Shown here piece after piece: positions 19,531 through 28,123 of a stretch of DNA of 64,000 bases; position 1 is the first letter of the stretch; every line of letters begins with the position of its first letter. The notes under the pieces are model-generated. The model was not told the origin of the DNA and searched no databases. It saw only the letters and a list, made by a program, of their open reading frames with translations. The DNA is from CAVSRC01 sp963762605 (GTDB lineage Bacteria; Pseudomonadota; Alphaproteobacteria; Rhizobiales; Kaistiaceae): NCBI GenBank assembly GCA_963762605.1, contig CAVXLJ010000025.1:310001-374000 (forward strand). Reading direction: 5' to 3'. The position numbers and the translations under genes were made by a program.

Positions 19531-19566
19531 GGCCGGCGCTCTCCCGAGCGCCGGCCGTCTTTGTTA
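19531..19566 (+). terminator. intrinsic terminator after pnp
   Basis: A perfect 11-bp stem GGCCGGCGCTC/GAGCGCCGGCC with a 4-nt loop (TCCC) is followed by GTCTTTGTT. It begins 33 bp after the pnp stop codon and ends the rimP-to-pnp supercluster. Confidence 0.85.
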
Positions 19567-19784
19567 TGCGCCGCAGCGTGCATTTCATAGCCATTCCAAA
19601 GCCGGCGCGTCGAACGCGGCCGGCCATGATGCCTCGGTTCGGTGCGAACCCGCAGAAATATCAGGAACTTGGCGACTTGGTCGGCCGTCGAAACGGGGCT
19701 TGCGCCGCGGGTGGCGGGCGCCATACTCTTGCTGCGGCGCAGCAAGGCACCGGTCGGGCGGCAGGTGGAGAAGGGGTTCGGGGC

Positions 19785-21167
19785 TTGTCCTATTATCAGC
19801 TCTATGAACTGAACCACGCCGCCATGGGTCCGTTCCGGGCGGTGGCTGATGCCACCCGCCTCTATTTCAACAGCCCGCTGAATCCCTTCGCCGGCACGCC
19901 CTTTGGGCGCAGCGTCGCCGCCACTGCCGAGCTGTTCGAACGCACCACCCGCCGCTACGGCAAGCCGGACTTCGGCATCACGCAGGTGAAGGTCGGCGGC
20001 GTCAAAGTGCCGGTCAGCGAAGAGGTCGTCTGGCAGCGGCCGTTCTGCCGGCTCATCCATTTCGCCAAGCCGCTGCCGCCCGGCACCCCCGCGCAGCCGA
20101 AGCTTGTCATCGTCGCGCCGCTTTCCGGCCATTACGCCACGCTTTTGCGCGGCACGGTGGCCGCCATGCTTCCCGGGCACGACGTCTTCATCACCGACTG
20201 GGCCGACGCGCGCATGGTGCCGGTCGCCGACGGGCCCTTCGATCTCGACGACTATATCGACACCCTGATTGCCATCCATCACGCCCTCGGCCCCGGCGTC
20301 CATGTCATGGCGGTTTGCCAGCCCTCGGTGCCGGTGCTCGCGGCGGTCGCGCTGATGGAGGCGGCCGGCGATCGTGACCTGCCGGCCTCGATGATCCTGA
20401 TGGGCGGGCCGATCGACACCCGCGTCAACCCGACCGCCATCAACACGCTCGCCAACACGCACGATCTCGACTGGTTCCGCCGGAACGTCATCATGAAGGT
20501 GCCGTTCCCGCATCCGGGCTTCCTGCGCGACGTCTATCCGGGCTTCCTGCAGATCTCCGGCTTCCTGTCGATGAACTTCGACCGCCATCTCGACGCCCAT
20601 CGTGATTTTTACCAGCACCTGATCCGCGGGGACGGCGATTCGGCGGAGAAGCACCGCGCCTTCTATGACGAGTATCTGGCGGTGATGGATCTCACGGCCG
20701 AGTTCTATCTGCAGACCGTCGACACGGTCTTCCTGCGCCATGCTTTGCCGCTGGGCGAGATGAAGCACCGCAACCAGGAGGTGCAGCCGGCGGCCATTAC
20801 CCATGTCGCCATGCTCACCATAGAGGGCGAGCACGACGACATCTCCGGCGTCGGCCAGACCCGAGCCGCCCACGATCTCACGGTCAACCTGCCGGCTGAA
20901 AGACGCGCCCATCACCTGCAGAAGGGGGTGGGCCATTACGGCGTGTTCAATGGCACCCGCTTCCGCGCCGAGATCGTCCCCCGCATTGCCGAATTTATCG
21001 GCATTCACGACGCCGTCGGCCGCCCGGGACCGGCCCGTCGCAACCCCGCCAAGGCCAAGCGCACCGCCGAACCGGCTGCAATGACGGGATTCGCCACTAA
21101 CAAGGGACTCGGCAAGGTTGCATCGGGCTTGCCAAAACCACGGAAATCCAAGGTTAATAGATCGTAA
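19785..21167 (+). CDS. phaZ: intracellular polyhydroxybutyrate depolymerase
   Basis: Hydrolyses stored PHB granules. A TTG at 19785 preceded by GGTGGAGAAGG gives MSYYQLYELNHAAMGPFRA, matching the usual N-terminus; the frame is open upstream but without family similarity. The 460-residue alpha/beta-hydrolase has a cysteine nucleophile, Cys178 in AVCQPSVP, with Asp351 (TIEGEHDD) and His384 (GVGHYGVF) as the likely triad. Cys in place of Ser is characteristic of PhaZ1-type intracellular depolymerases. The C-terminal 50 residues are Ala/Lys/Pro-rich. Confidence 0.92.
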   Translation: MSYYQLYELNHAAMGPFRAVADATRLYFNSPLNPFAGTPFGRSVAATAELFERTTRRYGKPDFGITQVKVGGVKVPVSEEVVWQRPFCRLIHFAKPLPPGTPAQPKLVIVAPLSGHYATLLRGTVAAMLPGHDVFITDWADARMVPVADGPFDLDDYIDTLIAIHHALGPGVHVMAVCQPSVPVLAAVALMEAAGDRDLPASMILMGGPIDTRVNPTAINTLANTHDLDWFRRNVIMKVPFPHPGFLRDVYPGFLQISGFLSMNFDRHLDAHRDFYQHLIRGDGDSAEKHRAFYDEYLAVMDLTAEFYLQTVDTVFLRHALPLGEMKHRNQEVQPAAITHVAMLTIEGEHDDISGVGQTRAAHDLTVNLPAERRAHHLQKGVGHYGVFNGTRFRAEIVPRIAEFIGIHDAVGRPGPARRNPAKAKRTAEPAAMTGFATNKGLGKVASGLPKPRKSKVNRS

Positions 21168-21818
21168 ACGTCTTGAAGCGCCGGAATCGGGAGTTGAACC
21201 CCCGATCTGCCGGACTCGCGCCCCGTGTGCCGCCTCGTGTCGACAAGCCCCCGTTTTCGGGCCGACGCGGCGGCCAGAATCCCGTTCCATGCATAAGATC
21301 TGGGCGCTGAGACGCGCTCCGCGGCCTCGTCAGAAATACGGAGTTTACGGCGGGGCGGCAGGGGGAAGCCGGCGGCGGCACCGGCGCTTCATGGCGCCAT
21401 CCGTCCGTCGTCCGCTGCCGGCATCTTTCGCGCCGCAGGATGGCGGCGCCCCCGGCCGCTCGCTCGTCCCGGCGGCCACCCGCCGGCACAACCGCAAGAA
21501 GTGCAAATTCGCGTCGGCGACCGCATCATCGACCTGTCGACGGTGCGCACGCGCGTGGCCGGCCGCGGTGGCGCCATCTACGCCTCGATGAAGGGAGCGA
21601 TCGGGGTGGCGTCGCAGGCGCGGACAAGGGCGGCGGGGTGCAAGTGCGTCACAGGCAAAAGGCCGTTTCCCGCCATTCCTGCGGGCCCCGCCGCAACGCA
21701 TGCGGGCAAATCCGACGCCCTTTGTCCGATTTTTCTTGAATCAAACGACCCCCCTTCCCACCTTGCATATCGTTACGTAAGATAGACGTAAGACTAACGT
21801 ACGATATAGAGGACGGAC
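21168..21818. other. 650-bp gap without a supported gene
   Basis: Open frames here on both strands have arginine/proline-rich, frame-shadow compositions and no recognisable domain. A tRNA T-arm-like sequence lies on the minus strand near 21185-21207 (GGGGGTTCAACTCCC), but no acceptor or anticodon partner could be found. The composition is slightly less GC-rich towards 21700-21818, where repeats before the DUF2852 gene begin. Confidence 0.5.
21775..21807 (+). repeat. three tandem 11-bp repeats upstream of the DUF2852 gene
   Basis: ACGTAAGATAG (21775-21785), ACGTAAGACTA (21786-21796) and ACGTACGATAT (21797-21807) follow one another without gaps, ending 11 bp before the ATG. ATATCGT just upstream and ACGATAT at the end also form an imperfect inverted repeat. 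Phasing near one helical turn suggests a regulator-binding array, possibly overlapping the promoter. Confidence 0.7.
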
Positions 21819-22235
21819 ATGGTCAATCAGAATGCCCTGCGTCCGGCATGGACGCCCCTGACGATCCTGCTGATGGTCATCGGCTTCATGGCCTTCTGGC
21901 CGCTCGGCCTGGCGATGCTCGCCTACATCATCTGGGGCGATCGTATTCCCGAGGTCCGGCGGCACTTCGGAGAGATGAAGCGCGAGTTTCACGGCAGCTG
22001 CGGCCCGCGCGGTCGCCATGGCCGCTACAGCGGCTATGAGAGCGGCAATGCCGCGTTCGACGCCTATCGCGAGCGCGAGCTGCGCCGGCTCGACGAGGAG
22101 CGCCGCAAGCTCGATGAGGAGCGGCGCGAGTTCGAGGAGTTCGTGCAGAACCTGCGCCGCGCCCGCGACCAGGAGGAGTTCGAGCGCTTCCAGCGCGAGC
22201 GCCCCTCGCGCCGGGCCGACCAGATCGATCTCTGA
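21819..22235 (+). CDS. DUF2852 family membrane protein
   Basis: A 138-residue protein of unknown function. One or two closely packed transmembrane segments lie at about residues 13-41 (LTILLMVIGFMAFWPLGLAM), followed by the DUF2852-type IIWGDRIPEV. The C-terminal half is highly charged and probably a coiled coil (repeated LDEERRKLDEERREFEEF). It stands alone, with a striking tandem repeat array immediately upstream and a strong terminator downstream, so it is probably a separately regulated single gene. Confidence 0.8.
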   Translation: MVNQNALRPAWTPLTILLMVIGFMAFWPLGLAMLAYIIWGDRIPEVRRHFGEMKREFHGSCGPRGRHGRYSGYESGNAAFDAYRERELRRLDEERRKLDEERREFEEFVQNLRRARDQEEFERFQRERPSRRADQIDL

Positions 22236-22262
22236 TCTGGGGAGGTCATCATGATCCCCATG

Positions 22263-22292
22263 CGGCGGGACCGGAAACGGCCCCGCCGTTTT
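22263..22292 (+). terminator. intrinsic terminator after the DUF2852 gene
   Basis: CGGCGGG (22263-22269) pairs with CCCGCCG (22282-22288), and after one mismatch CCG (22271-22273) pairs with CGG (22278-22280) over a GAAA-type loop. TTTTCGT follows. The stem is long and GC-rich. Confidence 0.75.
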
Positions 22293-22331
22293 CGTGTCTG
22301 ACGGCGTCTTCCGGCCTCCACCCCGTCCGTC

Positions 22332-22365
22332 ATCCTCCGGCGAGGCGTGAGCCGCGACGGAGGAT
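22332..22365. repeat. inverted repeat of the ATCCTCCG type (family D)
   Basis: ATCCTCCG (22332-22339) and CGGAGGAT (22358-22365) form an 8-bp perfect inverted repeat. A related element, GTCATCCTC/GAGGATGAC, lies at 56937-56964. Confidence 0.55.
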
Positions 22366-22412
22366 CGTTCTCCGGCATCTTCAGTGCGGTAGTTGCTGTT
22401 GACCCCCACCTA

Positions 22413-22541
22413 TCCTCCCCCTTTCAGGGGGAGGAAGAGCTTGTGGCCCTGGCGATGCGGCAGCGATGCGCCGGGTTTTGCGGAGACCATGTGATGGGCG
22501 TGACGCCTCCCCAATCTCCCCCTCCCCCTGAAAGGGGGAGG
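22413..22541. repeat. pair of oppositely oriented CCTCCCCC hairpins (family B)
   Basis: TCCTCCCCC-tttca-GGGGGAGGA (22413-22435) and CCTCCCCC-tgaaa-GGGGGAGG (22521-22541) are reverse complements including the loop, 85 bp apart. This again is a paired, BIME-like arrangement. A shorter relative, CCACCCTGAAAGGGGAGGG, lies at about 45900. Confidence 0.7.
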
Positions 22542-22623
22542 ATGGGAGGGGGTCATGCCGTCATCGCCAAGCGCCGTTTCGTTGAGGTGGTAGTATCGGC
22601 CTTCCGACAACCGCGAGGGCGCC

Positions 22624-22947
22624 ATGAACCAGAAACTCGTCACGGCTTTGATTGCAGCAGGCGCGGCACTTGTGACAGGCGTTCTCGGTGCCGTGCTCGG
22701 CTACATGAGCAATAATCGCCAGATGGACGTGAAGATGGTTGAGATCGCCGTCGGCATCCTCGGCCAGGAGCCGAAGGACAACATCGCGCCCGCCCGGGAG
22801 TGGGCGGTGGATGTGATCGAGCACTACGCCGAGGTGAAGCCAAGTGCGGCGGTGCGCGCGGCGTTAGTGAACAACAAAGTCGTGCGCAATAGCTACGATT
22901 TCTACGACTACGTATCCGCACCCAAAGTGCCACCGCCTCAGCACTAG
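22624..22947 (+). CDS. small membrane-anchored protein of unknown function
   Basis: A 107-residue protein. Residues 6-28 form one hydrophobic segment (LVTALIAAGAALVTGVLGAV), with no cleavage motif or lipobox, so it is probably an N-terminal anchor. The rest is soluble, with a conserved-looking DVIEHYAEVKPSAAVRAAL and a Pro-rich end. No family recognised. ATG preceded by AGGGCG. It has codon usage like its neighbours but stands alone between repeat-rich gaps. Confidence 0.65.
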   Translation: MNQKLVTALIAAGAALVTGVLGAVLGYMSNNRQMDVKMVEIAVGILGQEPKDNIAPAREWAVDVIEHYAEVKPSAAVRAALVNNKVVRNSYDFYDYVSAPKVPPPQH

Positions 22948-23063
22948 CGAATGGGTTGTCGATACAGATCAGTCCGCGAACAAAAAGTGAATCACATCGC
23001 TACCCCGCGCTATGGCATAATTCCGCCACTGCCTTGATTCGCTTGGGAATCCGTGTCGCCTTC

Positions 23064-23822
23064 ATGCCGATCCCCGTCCGCACCGCCGCCGACACCTTCG
23101 AGATCGCCACCGAGAGCGGCTATGTGCCCGTCGACATCCGCCGCCATCCGCGCGCCCGCAATTACACGCTGCGCGTCGCCGGTCCCGGCAAACCGCCGAT
23201 CCTCACCATGCCGCAGCGCGGGTCTCTGGCCGAGGCGCACCGCTTCCTCGAGCGCCATGCCGGCTGGCTCCGCCGCCAGATCGACCGCCTGCCGCCGGCG
23301 ATCCCGATCGCCGATGGCTGGCCGGTCCCCTTGCGCGGTGTGCTCCACACCATCCATCACGATCCCGCCCGCCGCGGCACCGTCACCGTCGGCGCGGACG
23401 ACAACGGCCCGGCGCTCTACGTCTCCGGCGATGCGGCCCATCTCCGCCGTCGCGTGATGGACTTCCTCAAGCGCGAGGCGCGTCGCGACATCGAGGCGGC
23501 GGTCGCCCGCCATGCGGATCGTTTGGGCGTCAAGCCCAAGGCCGTACGCACGCGCGACCAGATCACCCGCTGGGGCTCGTGCACCACCACCGGGCACCTC
23601 TCCTTCTCGTGGCGGCTGATCATGGCGCCGCCGCTGGTGCTCGATTATCTCGCCGCCCACGAGGTGGCCCATCTTGCCGAGATGACCCACTCGCGCCGCT
23701 TCTGGACCCTGTGCAAGTCGCTGTCGCCGGAGACCGACGCCGCCCGCGCCTGGCTGACCAAACAGGGGCCGGCGCTGCACGCCATCGGCGCTGACGAAGG
23801 TGTGGGGCGCAAGGCGGCGTAA
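23064..23822 (+). CDS. YgjP-like (DUF45/M48-type) zinc metalloprotein
   Basis: A 252-residue YgjP/DUF45 (WLM-related) putative metallopeptidase. HEVAH at 199-203 supplies two zinc ligands and His209 (EMTHS) the probable third. The family signature WGSC (170-173) with LSFSWRLIMAP precedes it. Start placed at ATG 23064; an in-frame TTG at 23043 is possible, and neither has a strong SD. Biological substrate unknown for the family. Confidence 0.88.
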   Translation: MPIPVRTAADTFEIATESGYVPVDIRRHPRARNYTLRVAGPGKPPILTMPQRGSLAEAHRFLERHAGWLRRQIDRLPPAIPIADGWPVPLRGVLHTIHHDPARRGTVTVGADDNGPALYVSGDAAHLRRRVMDFLKREARRDIEAAVARHADRLGVKPKAVRTRDQITRWGSCTTTGHLSFSWRLIMAPPLVLDYLAAHEVAHLAEMTHSRRFWTLCKSLSPETDAARAWLTKQGPALHAIGADEGVGRKAA

Positions 23823-23880
23823 CAGACAGGCGGCCGATTTTACCGCTTCAGGCAGGGCTGTCGCACATGGCACGGCGCCA

Positions 23881-24030
23881 CACCTCTCCCCGGCGGGGAG
23901 AGGTCGCGAGCGTCAGCGAGCGGGTGAGGGGGAGCCGAGGCATGCGGATGGGCTCCCGCCCCCTCACCCTTCGCGCCTAACTCGCTTCGCTCCTAAGGCG
24001 CGAAGCCCTCTCCCCAAAGGGGCGAGGGGC
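23881..24030. repeat. composite inverted pair of palindromic repeats (family A) between the YgjP gene and sthA
   Basis: CCTCTCCCC-ggc-GGGGAGAGG with a GGGTGAGGGGG tail, then a centre containing CGGATGGG, then CCCCCTCACCC, a GCGCC/GGCGC stem and CTCTCCCC-aaa-GGGGCGAG. The layout is the same as at 15562-15695. It lies between convergent genes and may act as a bidirectional transcript end, though no T tract is present. Confidence 0.78.
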
Positions 24031-24083
24031 CCTACCCAACGGCCATCGCCCGGCCACTCAGGGGAGGGAGAAGCTCGTCCGCA

Positions 24084-25481
24084 TCAGCCCGGGCGTGGCC
24101 CCATGCGGTTATAGGCGTCGAGCGCCGCCACCTTGTAGCCCTCGGCCAGCGTCGGATAGTTGAAGGCGTTCTCGACGAAATAGTCGATGGTGCCGCCGAG
24201 GTTGAGCACCGCCTGGCCGATATGGATGAGTTCGGTGGCGCCTTCGCCGACGATATGGGCGCCGAGCAGCCGGCGGTCGTCGAGCCCGAACACGAGCTTC
24301 ATCATGCCGCTCTCCAGGCCCATGATGTGCCCGCGCGAGACCTCGCGCAGGCGCGCAATGCCGACCTCGTAGGCGATGCCCTTGTCGCGCACCTGCGCCT
24401 CGGTCAGCCCGACCGTGGAGATCTCCGGCACCGCGTAGATGCCATAGGGAAAGTGTTCCGGCGCCGTCGGCGTCGGCACGTCGAAGGCATGGCAGGCGGC
24501 AATCCGCCCCTGCTCCATCGAGGTCGAGGCGAGGCTCGGAAATCCGATCACGTCGCCGGCGGCGTAGATGTGCGGCACGCTGGTCTGGAAGGTCACCGGG
24601 TCGACCGTCAGCCGCCCGCGCGCGTCGGCCGTCAGCCCGCAGTTCTCCAGCCCCAGATCCTTGGTCGCGCCTTGCCGGCCGGCGGCATAGAGCAGCATCT
24701 CGCTGCGCACCGTGCGCCCGTCCGAAAGGTGGCTCACCGCATAGCCCTCTCCGTCGAGTTCGACGCGCTCGACATGGGCGCCGAGACGGAACTGGATGCC
24801 GCGCTCCCTCAGGTCGTGCATGAACTCGTCGATGATCTCGCGGTCGATGAATTCCAGGAAATCCGCGCGCGGCTCGATCACCGTCACCGGCACGTCGAGC
24901 GCCGAGAAGATGGTGGCGTATTCGATGCCGATCACCCCGGCGCCGACCACCGTCAGGCTCTTGGGCACATGCGGGTCGGTGGCGATCCCGTCCGAGTCGA
25001 AGACATTGCGGTCGTTGAAGGGGATGCCCGGCGGATGGAAGGGCGCCGTGCCCACCGCGATGACGATCTTGTCGCCCTCGAAGCCGTGCTCCTCGAGATG
25101 GGTCTTCACCGTCAGGCAATGCGGATCGACGAAGCGCGCCACGCCGCCGAAGGTCTTCACCCCGTTGCGGGCAAACTGGTGCTCCAGCACCTCGATCTCG
25201 TGATCAAGCGTCATGCGCAGGCGCACGCCGAGGTCCTTGCCCTCGATGTCCTTCTTCACCCGGTAGGCAAGCCCGTAGAAGCCGCGCTCGCGCCAGCCGG
25301 AGAGGTTGAGCACGGTCTCGCGCAGCGTCTTGGAAGGAATCGTGCCGGTATGCACCGACACCCCGCCGACGCGCAGGCGGTTCTCGATGACCAGAACGCT
25401 CTTGCCGAGCTTGGCCGCCTGTATGGCGGCACGCCGCCCGGCCGGCCCACTGCCGATGACGATGAGGTCGTAACGGTCCAT
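24084..25481 (-). CDS. sthA: soluble NAD(P) transhydrogenase
   Basis: FAD flavoprotein that moves hydride between NADPH and NAD+. The 465 residues start MDRYDLIVIGSGPAGRRAA (FAD-binding), include the second dinucleotide motif VVGAGVIGIEYA and end with the pyridine-nucleotide-disulfide dimerisation domain (FPYGIYAVPEIS on). The redox-active CxxxxC of dihydrolipoamide-type relatives is absent: the region reads VSVHTGTIPSKTLRE, as in SthA proteins. This rules out lipoamide or mercuric reductase. The ATG at 25481 is taken over an in-frame Met 13 codons upstream. Confidence 0.93.
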   Translation of the reverse strand: MDRYDLIVIGSGPAGRRAAIQAAKLGKSVLVIENRLRVGGVSVHTGTIPSKTLRETVLNLSGWRERGFYGLAYRVKKDIEGKDLGVRLRMTLDHEIEVLEHQFARNGVKTFGGVARFVDPHCLTVKTHLEEHGFEGDKIVIAVGTAPFHPPGIPFNDRNVFDSDGIATDPHVPKSLTVVGAGVIGIEYATIFSALDVPVTVIEPRADFLEFIDREIIDEFMHDLRERGIQFRLGAHVERVELDGEGYAVSHLSDGRTVRSEMLLYAAGRQGATKDLGLENCGLTADARGRLTVDPVTFQTSVPHIYAAGDVIGFPSLASTSMEQGRIAACHAFDVPTPTAPEHFPYGIYAVPEISTVGLTEAQVRDKGIAYEVGIARLREVSRGHIMGLESGMMKLVFGLDDRRLLGAHIVGEGATELIHIGQAVLNLGGTIDYFVENAFNYPTLAEGYKVAALDAYNRMGPRPG

Positions 25482-25607
25482 GTCCTTCCCCCACAGACGT
25501 CGCCGGCCGCCAGCATACACGGTCGCGCGGCGCTGTCGCGGCGCTGACAGGCCGGGCCTTCGCCCCCTTCTCAGGGAAAGGAGAAGAGCAACTGCACGAC
25601 CGCGTTG

Positions 25608-27755
25608 CTATCCGCCGAAGAGCTTCTGCAGGAAGCTGGTGATCGGACCCTGGCGGCGCTGCGGCCCGACATATCCGGGCGGCAGCCGCCCACCCGGCGG
25701 CTGGTCGATCCAGCCGCCCTGGGGCATTTCGGGGCCGGAGGCGACCGCGCCCGGCGTCAACGCCATCGGCGCACCCTGCGCCTGCGCCGCGGTCATGTCG
25801 GAGGGATAGAGCGGCCGCCCGGCATAGCGGACATTGGCCGGGTCGCCGAAATGGTAGTTGCCGGGCAGATCGGCCACCGCCTGTCCGGCAAGCGCCACGC
25901 TCATGAAGCGCTGCCAGGCGATCGCCGGCAGGCTGCCGCCGGTGGCGTGCTTGGTCGGCGTGTTGTCGTCATTGCCGAACCACACGCCGGCGGTCAGCGC
26001 GCCGGTATAGCCGATGAACCAGGCGTCGCGGAAATTCTGGGACGTCCCGGTCTTGCCGGCCACCGGCCAGCCCTGGATGCGCGCCCGCGTCCCGGTGCCG
26101 TCGATCACCGTCTGTGCCAGCATGGAATTCATCATGCCGACATAGGTCGGGTCGACCACCTGTCCCGGCCCGGTGCCGCTGCGCTCATAGAGCACCTTGC
26201 CCTTGGCCGTCACGATCCGTTTGATCGCATAGGGGATGATGCCGCGTCCGCCGTTGGAGAAGGGCACATAGGCCGCCGTCAGCTCCAGCGGCGTCACCTC
26301 CGAGGTGCCGAGCGCGATCGAGGGTGTCGCCATCAGCGGCGAAACGATGCCGAGCCGCCGGGCGGTGGCCGCCACCGCCTGCGGCGTCACGATCTGGGTG
26401 AGCTGTGCGGAGACCGAGTTCAGCGAATCGGCCAGCGCCGTGCGCAGCGTCACCGGCCCCTTGTAGTTGCGCGTATAGTTTTCCGGCTTCCAGCCGGCGA
26501 TCGACACCGGCTGGTCGATCATCACCAATTCGGGGATCATCCCGTCTTCCAGCGCGCTCAGATAGACGAACGGCTTGAAGGCCGAGCCCGGCTGGCGGTG
26601 GGCATCCACCGCCCGGTTGAACGGGCTCGACTTGTAGTCGCGCCCGCCGACCATCGCCTTGACCGCGCCGTTGGGGGCAATGGCCACCAGCGCCGCCTGG
26701 CCGACGCCGTATTTGGCGCCGCCTTCGGCCAGAGTCTGCGAAATTGCGTTGTCCGCCGCCGTCTGCATGGCCAGATCGATCGTGGTGTCGACGATGATGT
26801 CCTGATCGATCTGCCCGCCGACATATTGCGGCAGCCGGTCCATGATCCAGTCGGCGACGTAGCGGCCGCTTCCCCCCGCCACGTCGTGCACCGCCGTGAT
26901 CGGCGTCGACATGGCCAGGCTCGCCTGGCGCGAGGTGATGTAGCCGGCGTCCTGCATGGCGGCGAGCACGGTCTGCATGCGCGCTTCGGCCGCCGCCGGG
27001 TGGGTCGCCGGCGAATAGGTCGCCGGTGCCTTCAGCATGCCGGCCAGCGTCGCCGCCTCGGCCAGCGTGATATTGCGCGCCGACTTGCCGAAATAGCGAT
27101 GCGCCGCCGCATCCACGCCATAGGCCCCGGCGCCGAGATAGACGCGGTTGAGATAGAGGGTGAGGATCTGGTTCTTCGACAGGTGCAGCTGCAGCCACAC
27201 CGCCATGATCATTTCCTGCACCTTGCGCTCGAAGGTGCGCTCCGGCTTGAGGAACAGGTTCTTGGCCAGCTGCTGGGTCAGCGTCGAGCCGCCCTCGACG
27301 ATGTGGCCGGCACGCAGGTTGACGTCCGCCGCACGCACCAGGCCGATCGGGTCGATGCCGAAGTTCCAGTAGAAGCGCCGGTCCTCGATGGAGATCACCG
27401 CCTGCGGCAGGTAGGGCGGCATCTGGTCGAGCCTCAGCGCCTCGCCGGTCGAATCGCCATGGTTGGAGATCAGTTGCCCGTCCGCGGCCAGGATGCGCAC
27501 GTTGGCGGCGCGCGGCGGCACCGACCAGTCGGCCATCGGCGGCAGCTTCGAGGCGTAATAGGCGATGACCGAGCCGACGAGCCCGATGCCGATGATGGCG
27601 GCGACCGCCGTCCAGTGCAGGATCGTCTTGAAGCTTCTGTTCATGAAACCGATCACCGGCCCATCGGCGCCGTTCCGGCGCCGCCGCCTGGCCGAGCGGC
27701 CTTTGGCGGGCGCCTTGCGGCCCCTGATGGCCTTGGCTTTCCTTCGTGCTGCCAC
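25608..27755 (-). CDS. penicillin-binding protein 1A-type bifunctional peptidoglycan synthase
   Basis: Polymerises and cross-links peptidoglycan at the periplasmic face. The 715-residue class A PBP has a basic cytoplasmic head (1-40), one TM helix (about 46-67), a GT51 glycosyltransferase (catalytic Glu124 in SIEDRRFY; GGSTLTQQLAKN at 155-166) and a transpeptidase with Ser391 in SAFK, SLN (444-446) and KTGT (568-571). The last 70 residues are Pro/Gly-rich. GTG start. A CtrA-like box lies about 105-115 bp upstream of the start. Confidence 0.94.
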   Translation of the reverse strand: MAARRKAKAIRGRKAPAKGRSARRRRRNGADGPVIGFMNRSFKTILHWTAVAAIIGIGLVGSVIAYYASKLPPMADWSVPPRAANVRILAADGQLISNHGDSTGEALRLDQMPPYLPQAVISIEDRRFYWNFGIDPIGLVRAADVNLRAGHIVEGGSTLTQQLAKNLFLKPERTFERKVQEMIMAVWLQLHLSKNQILTLYLNRVYLGAGAYGVDAAAHRYFGKSARNITLAEAATLAGMLKAPATYSPATHPAAAEARMQTVLAAMQDAGYITSRQASLAMSTPITAVHDVAGGSGRYVADWIMDRLPQYVGGQIDQDIIVDTTIDLAMQTAADNAISQTLAEGGAKYGVGQAALVAIAPNGAVKAMVGGRDYKSSPFNRAVDAHRQPGSAFKPFVYLSALEDGMIPELVMIDQPVSIAGWKPENYTRNYKGPVTLRTALADSLNSVSAQLTQIVTPQAVAATARRLGIVSPLMATPSIALGTSEVTPLELTAAYVPFSNGGRGIIPYAIKRIVTAKGKVLYERSGTGPGQVVDPTYVGMMNSMLAQTVIDGTGTRARIQGWPVAGKTGTSQNFRDAWFIGYTGALTAGVWFGNDDNTPTKHATGGSLPAIAWQRFMSVALAGQAVADLPGNYHFGDPANVRYAGRPLYPSDMTAAQAQGAPMALTPGAVASGPEMPQGGWIDQPPGGRLPPGYVGPQRRQGPITSFLQKLFGG

Positions 27756-28123
27756 GGGCGGTCGGTATCCTCGAACATGGAACGCGAGTCATCCCATAGC
27801 GGCCGGTCAACGCCCGGCTCCGCCCCCGGTTCCGAAAGAGAAGCTAAATGCGGCGATTTAAGGGGCGGTTAATGGGGTGTTACGCCAAGCCTTTGATTTG
27901 AAAGGGTTTGCCCACGAAGGGGGCGACGAAGAGATCGTCCTTCGCTTCCGGCGCGAAGACGACCGTGCGCGTCTTCACTTGCCCGTCTTGCGCCGGGCGC
28001 CATGCCGGGCTGTGACCGCGGCGAACTAACCCTACCGTCTCTCGCCAGACGCGCCGTCGGCCACCTCACCTGCTAGGCAGGTAGCCCCTCGCCATCCTGC
28101 CGCCCGCGCGGCATAGTCCCGCC
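27756..28123. other. 368-bp divergent intergenic region (PBP / polA)
   Basis: No gene is supported. It must hold the promoters of both the penicillin-binding protein gene (minus) and polA (plus). The only element recognised is TTAA-N7-TTAA at 27858-27872. Confidence 0.5.
27858..27872 (-). promoter_or_regulatory. CtrA-type box TTAA-N7-TTAA
   Basis: TTAA at 27858-27861 and TTAA at 27869-27872 are separated by exactly 7 bp, the spacing of the alphaproteobacterial cell-cycle regulator CtrA (TTAA-N7-TTAAC). It is about 105 bp upstream of the penicillin-binding protein start. In a GC-rich genome chance TTAA pairs at this spacing are rare, but no count was done. Confidence 0.45.

Larger units (their letters stand above)
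22236..22623. other. 388-bp intergenic region: terminator plus palindromic repeats
   Basis: From left to right it holds the intrinsic terminator of the DUF2852 gene, a GTCATCCTCCG-type inverted repeat (22332-22365) and two oppositely oriented CCTCCCCC hairpins (22413-22435 and 22521-22541). No gene is supported. Confidence 0.7.

Noticed and set aside
21185..21207. Possible tRNA or tmRNA acceptor piece on the minus strand
   Set aside because: T-stem pairing requires a 9-nt loop or a mismatch, and no matching acceptor, anticodon arm, or tag-encoding sequence was found on either side.
21501..21785. 94-codon open frame starting MQIRVGDRIIDLSTVRTRVA
   Set aside because: The first residues look protein-like, but there is no SD or family match, and the end runs through the AT-rich upstream region of the DUF2852 gene.
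22347..22715. 122-codon open frame over the family B repeats
   Set aside because: It is mostly translated repeat sequence and overlaps the better-supported 107-aa gene in another frame.
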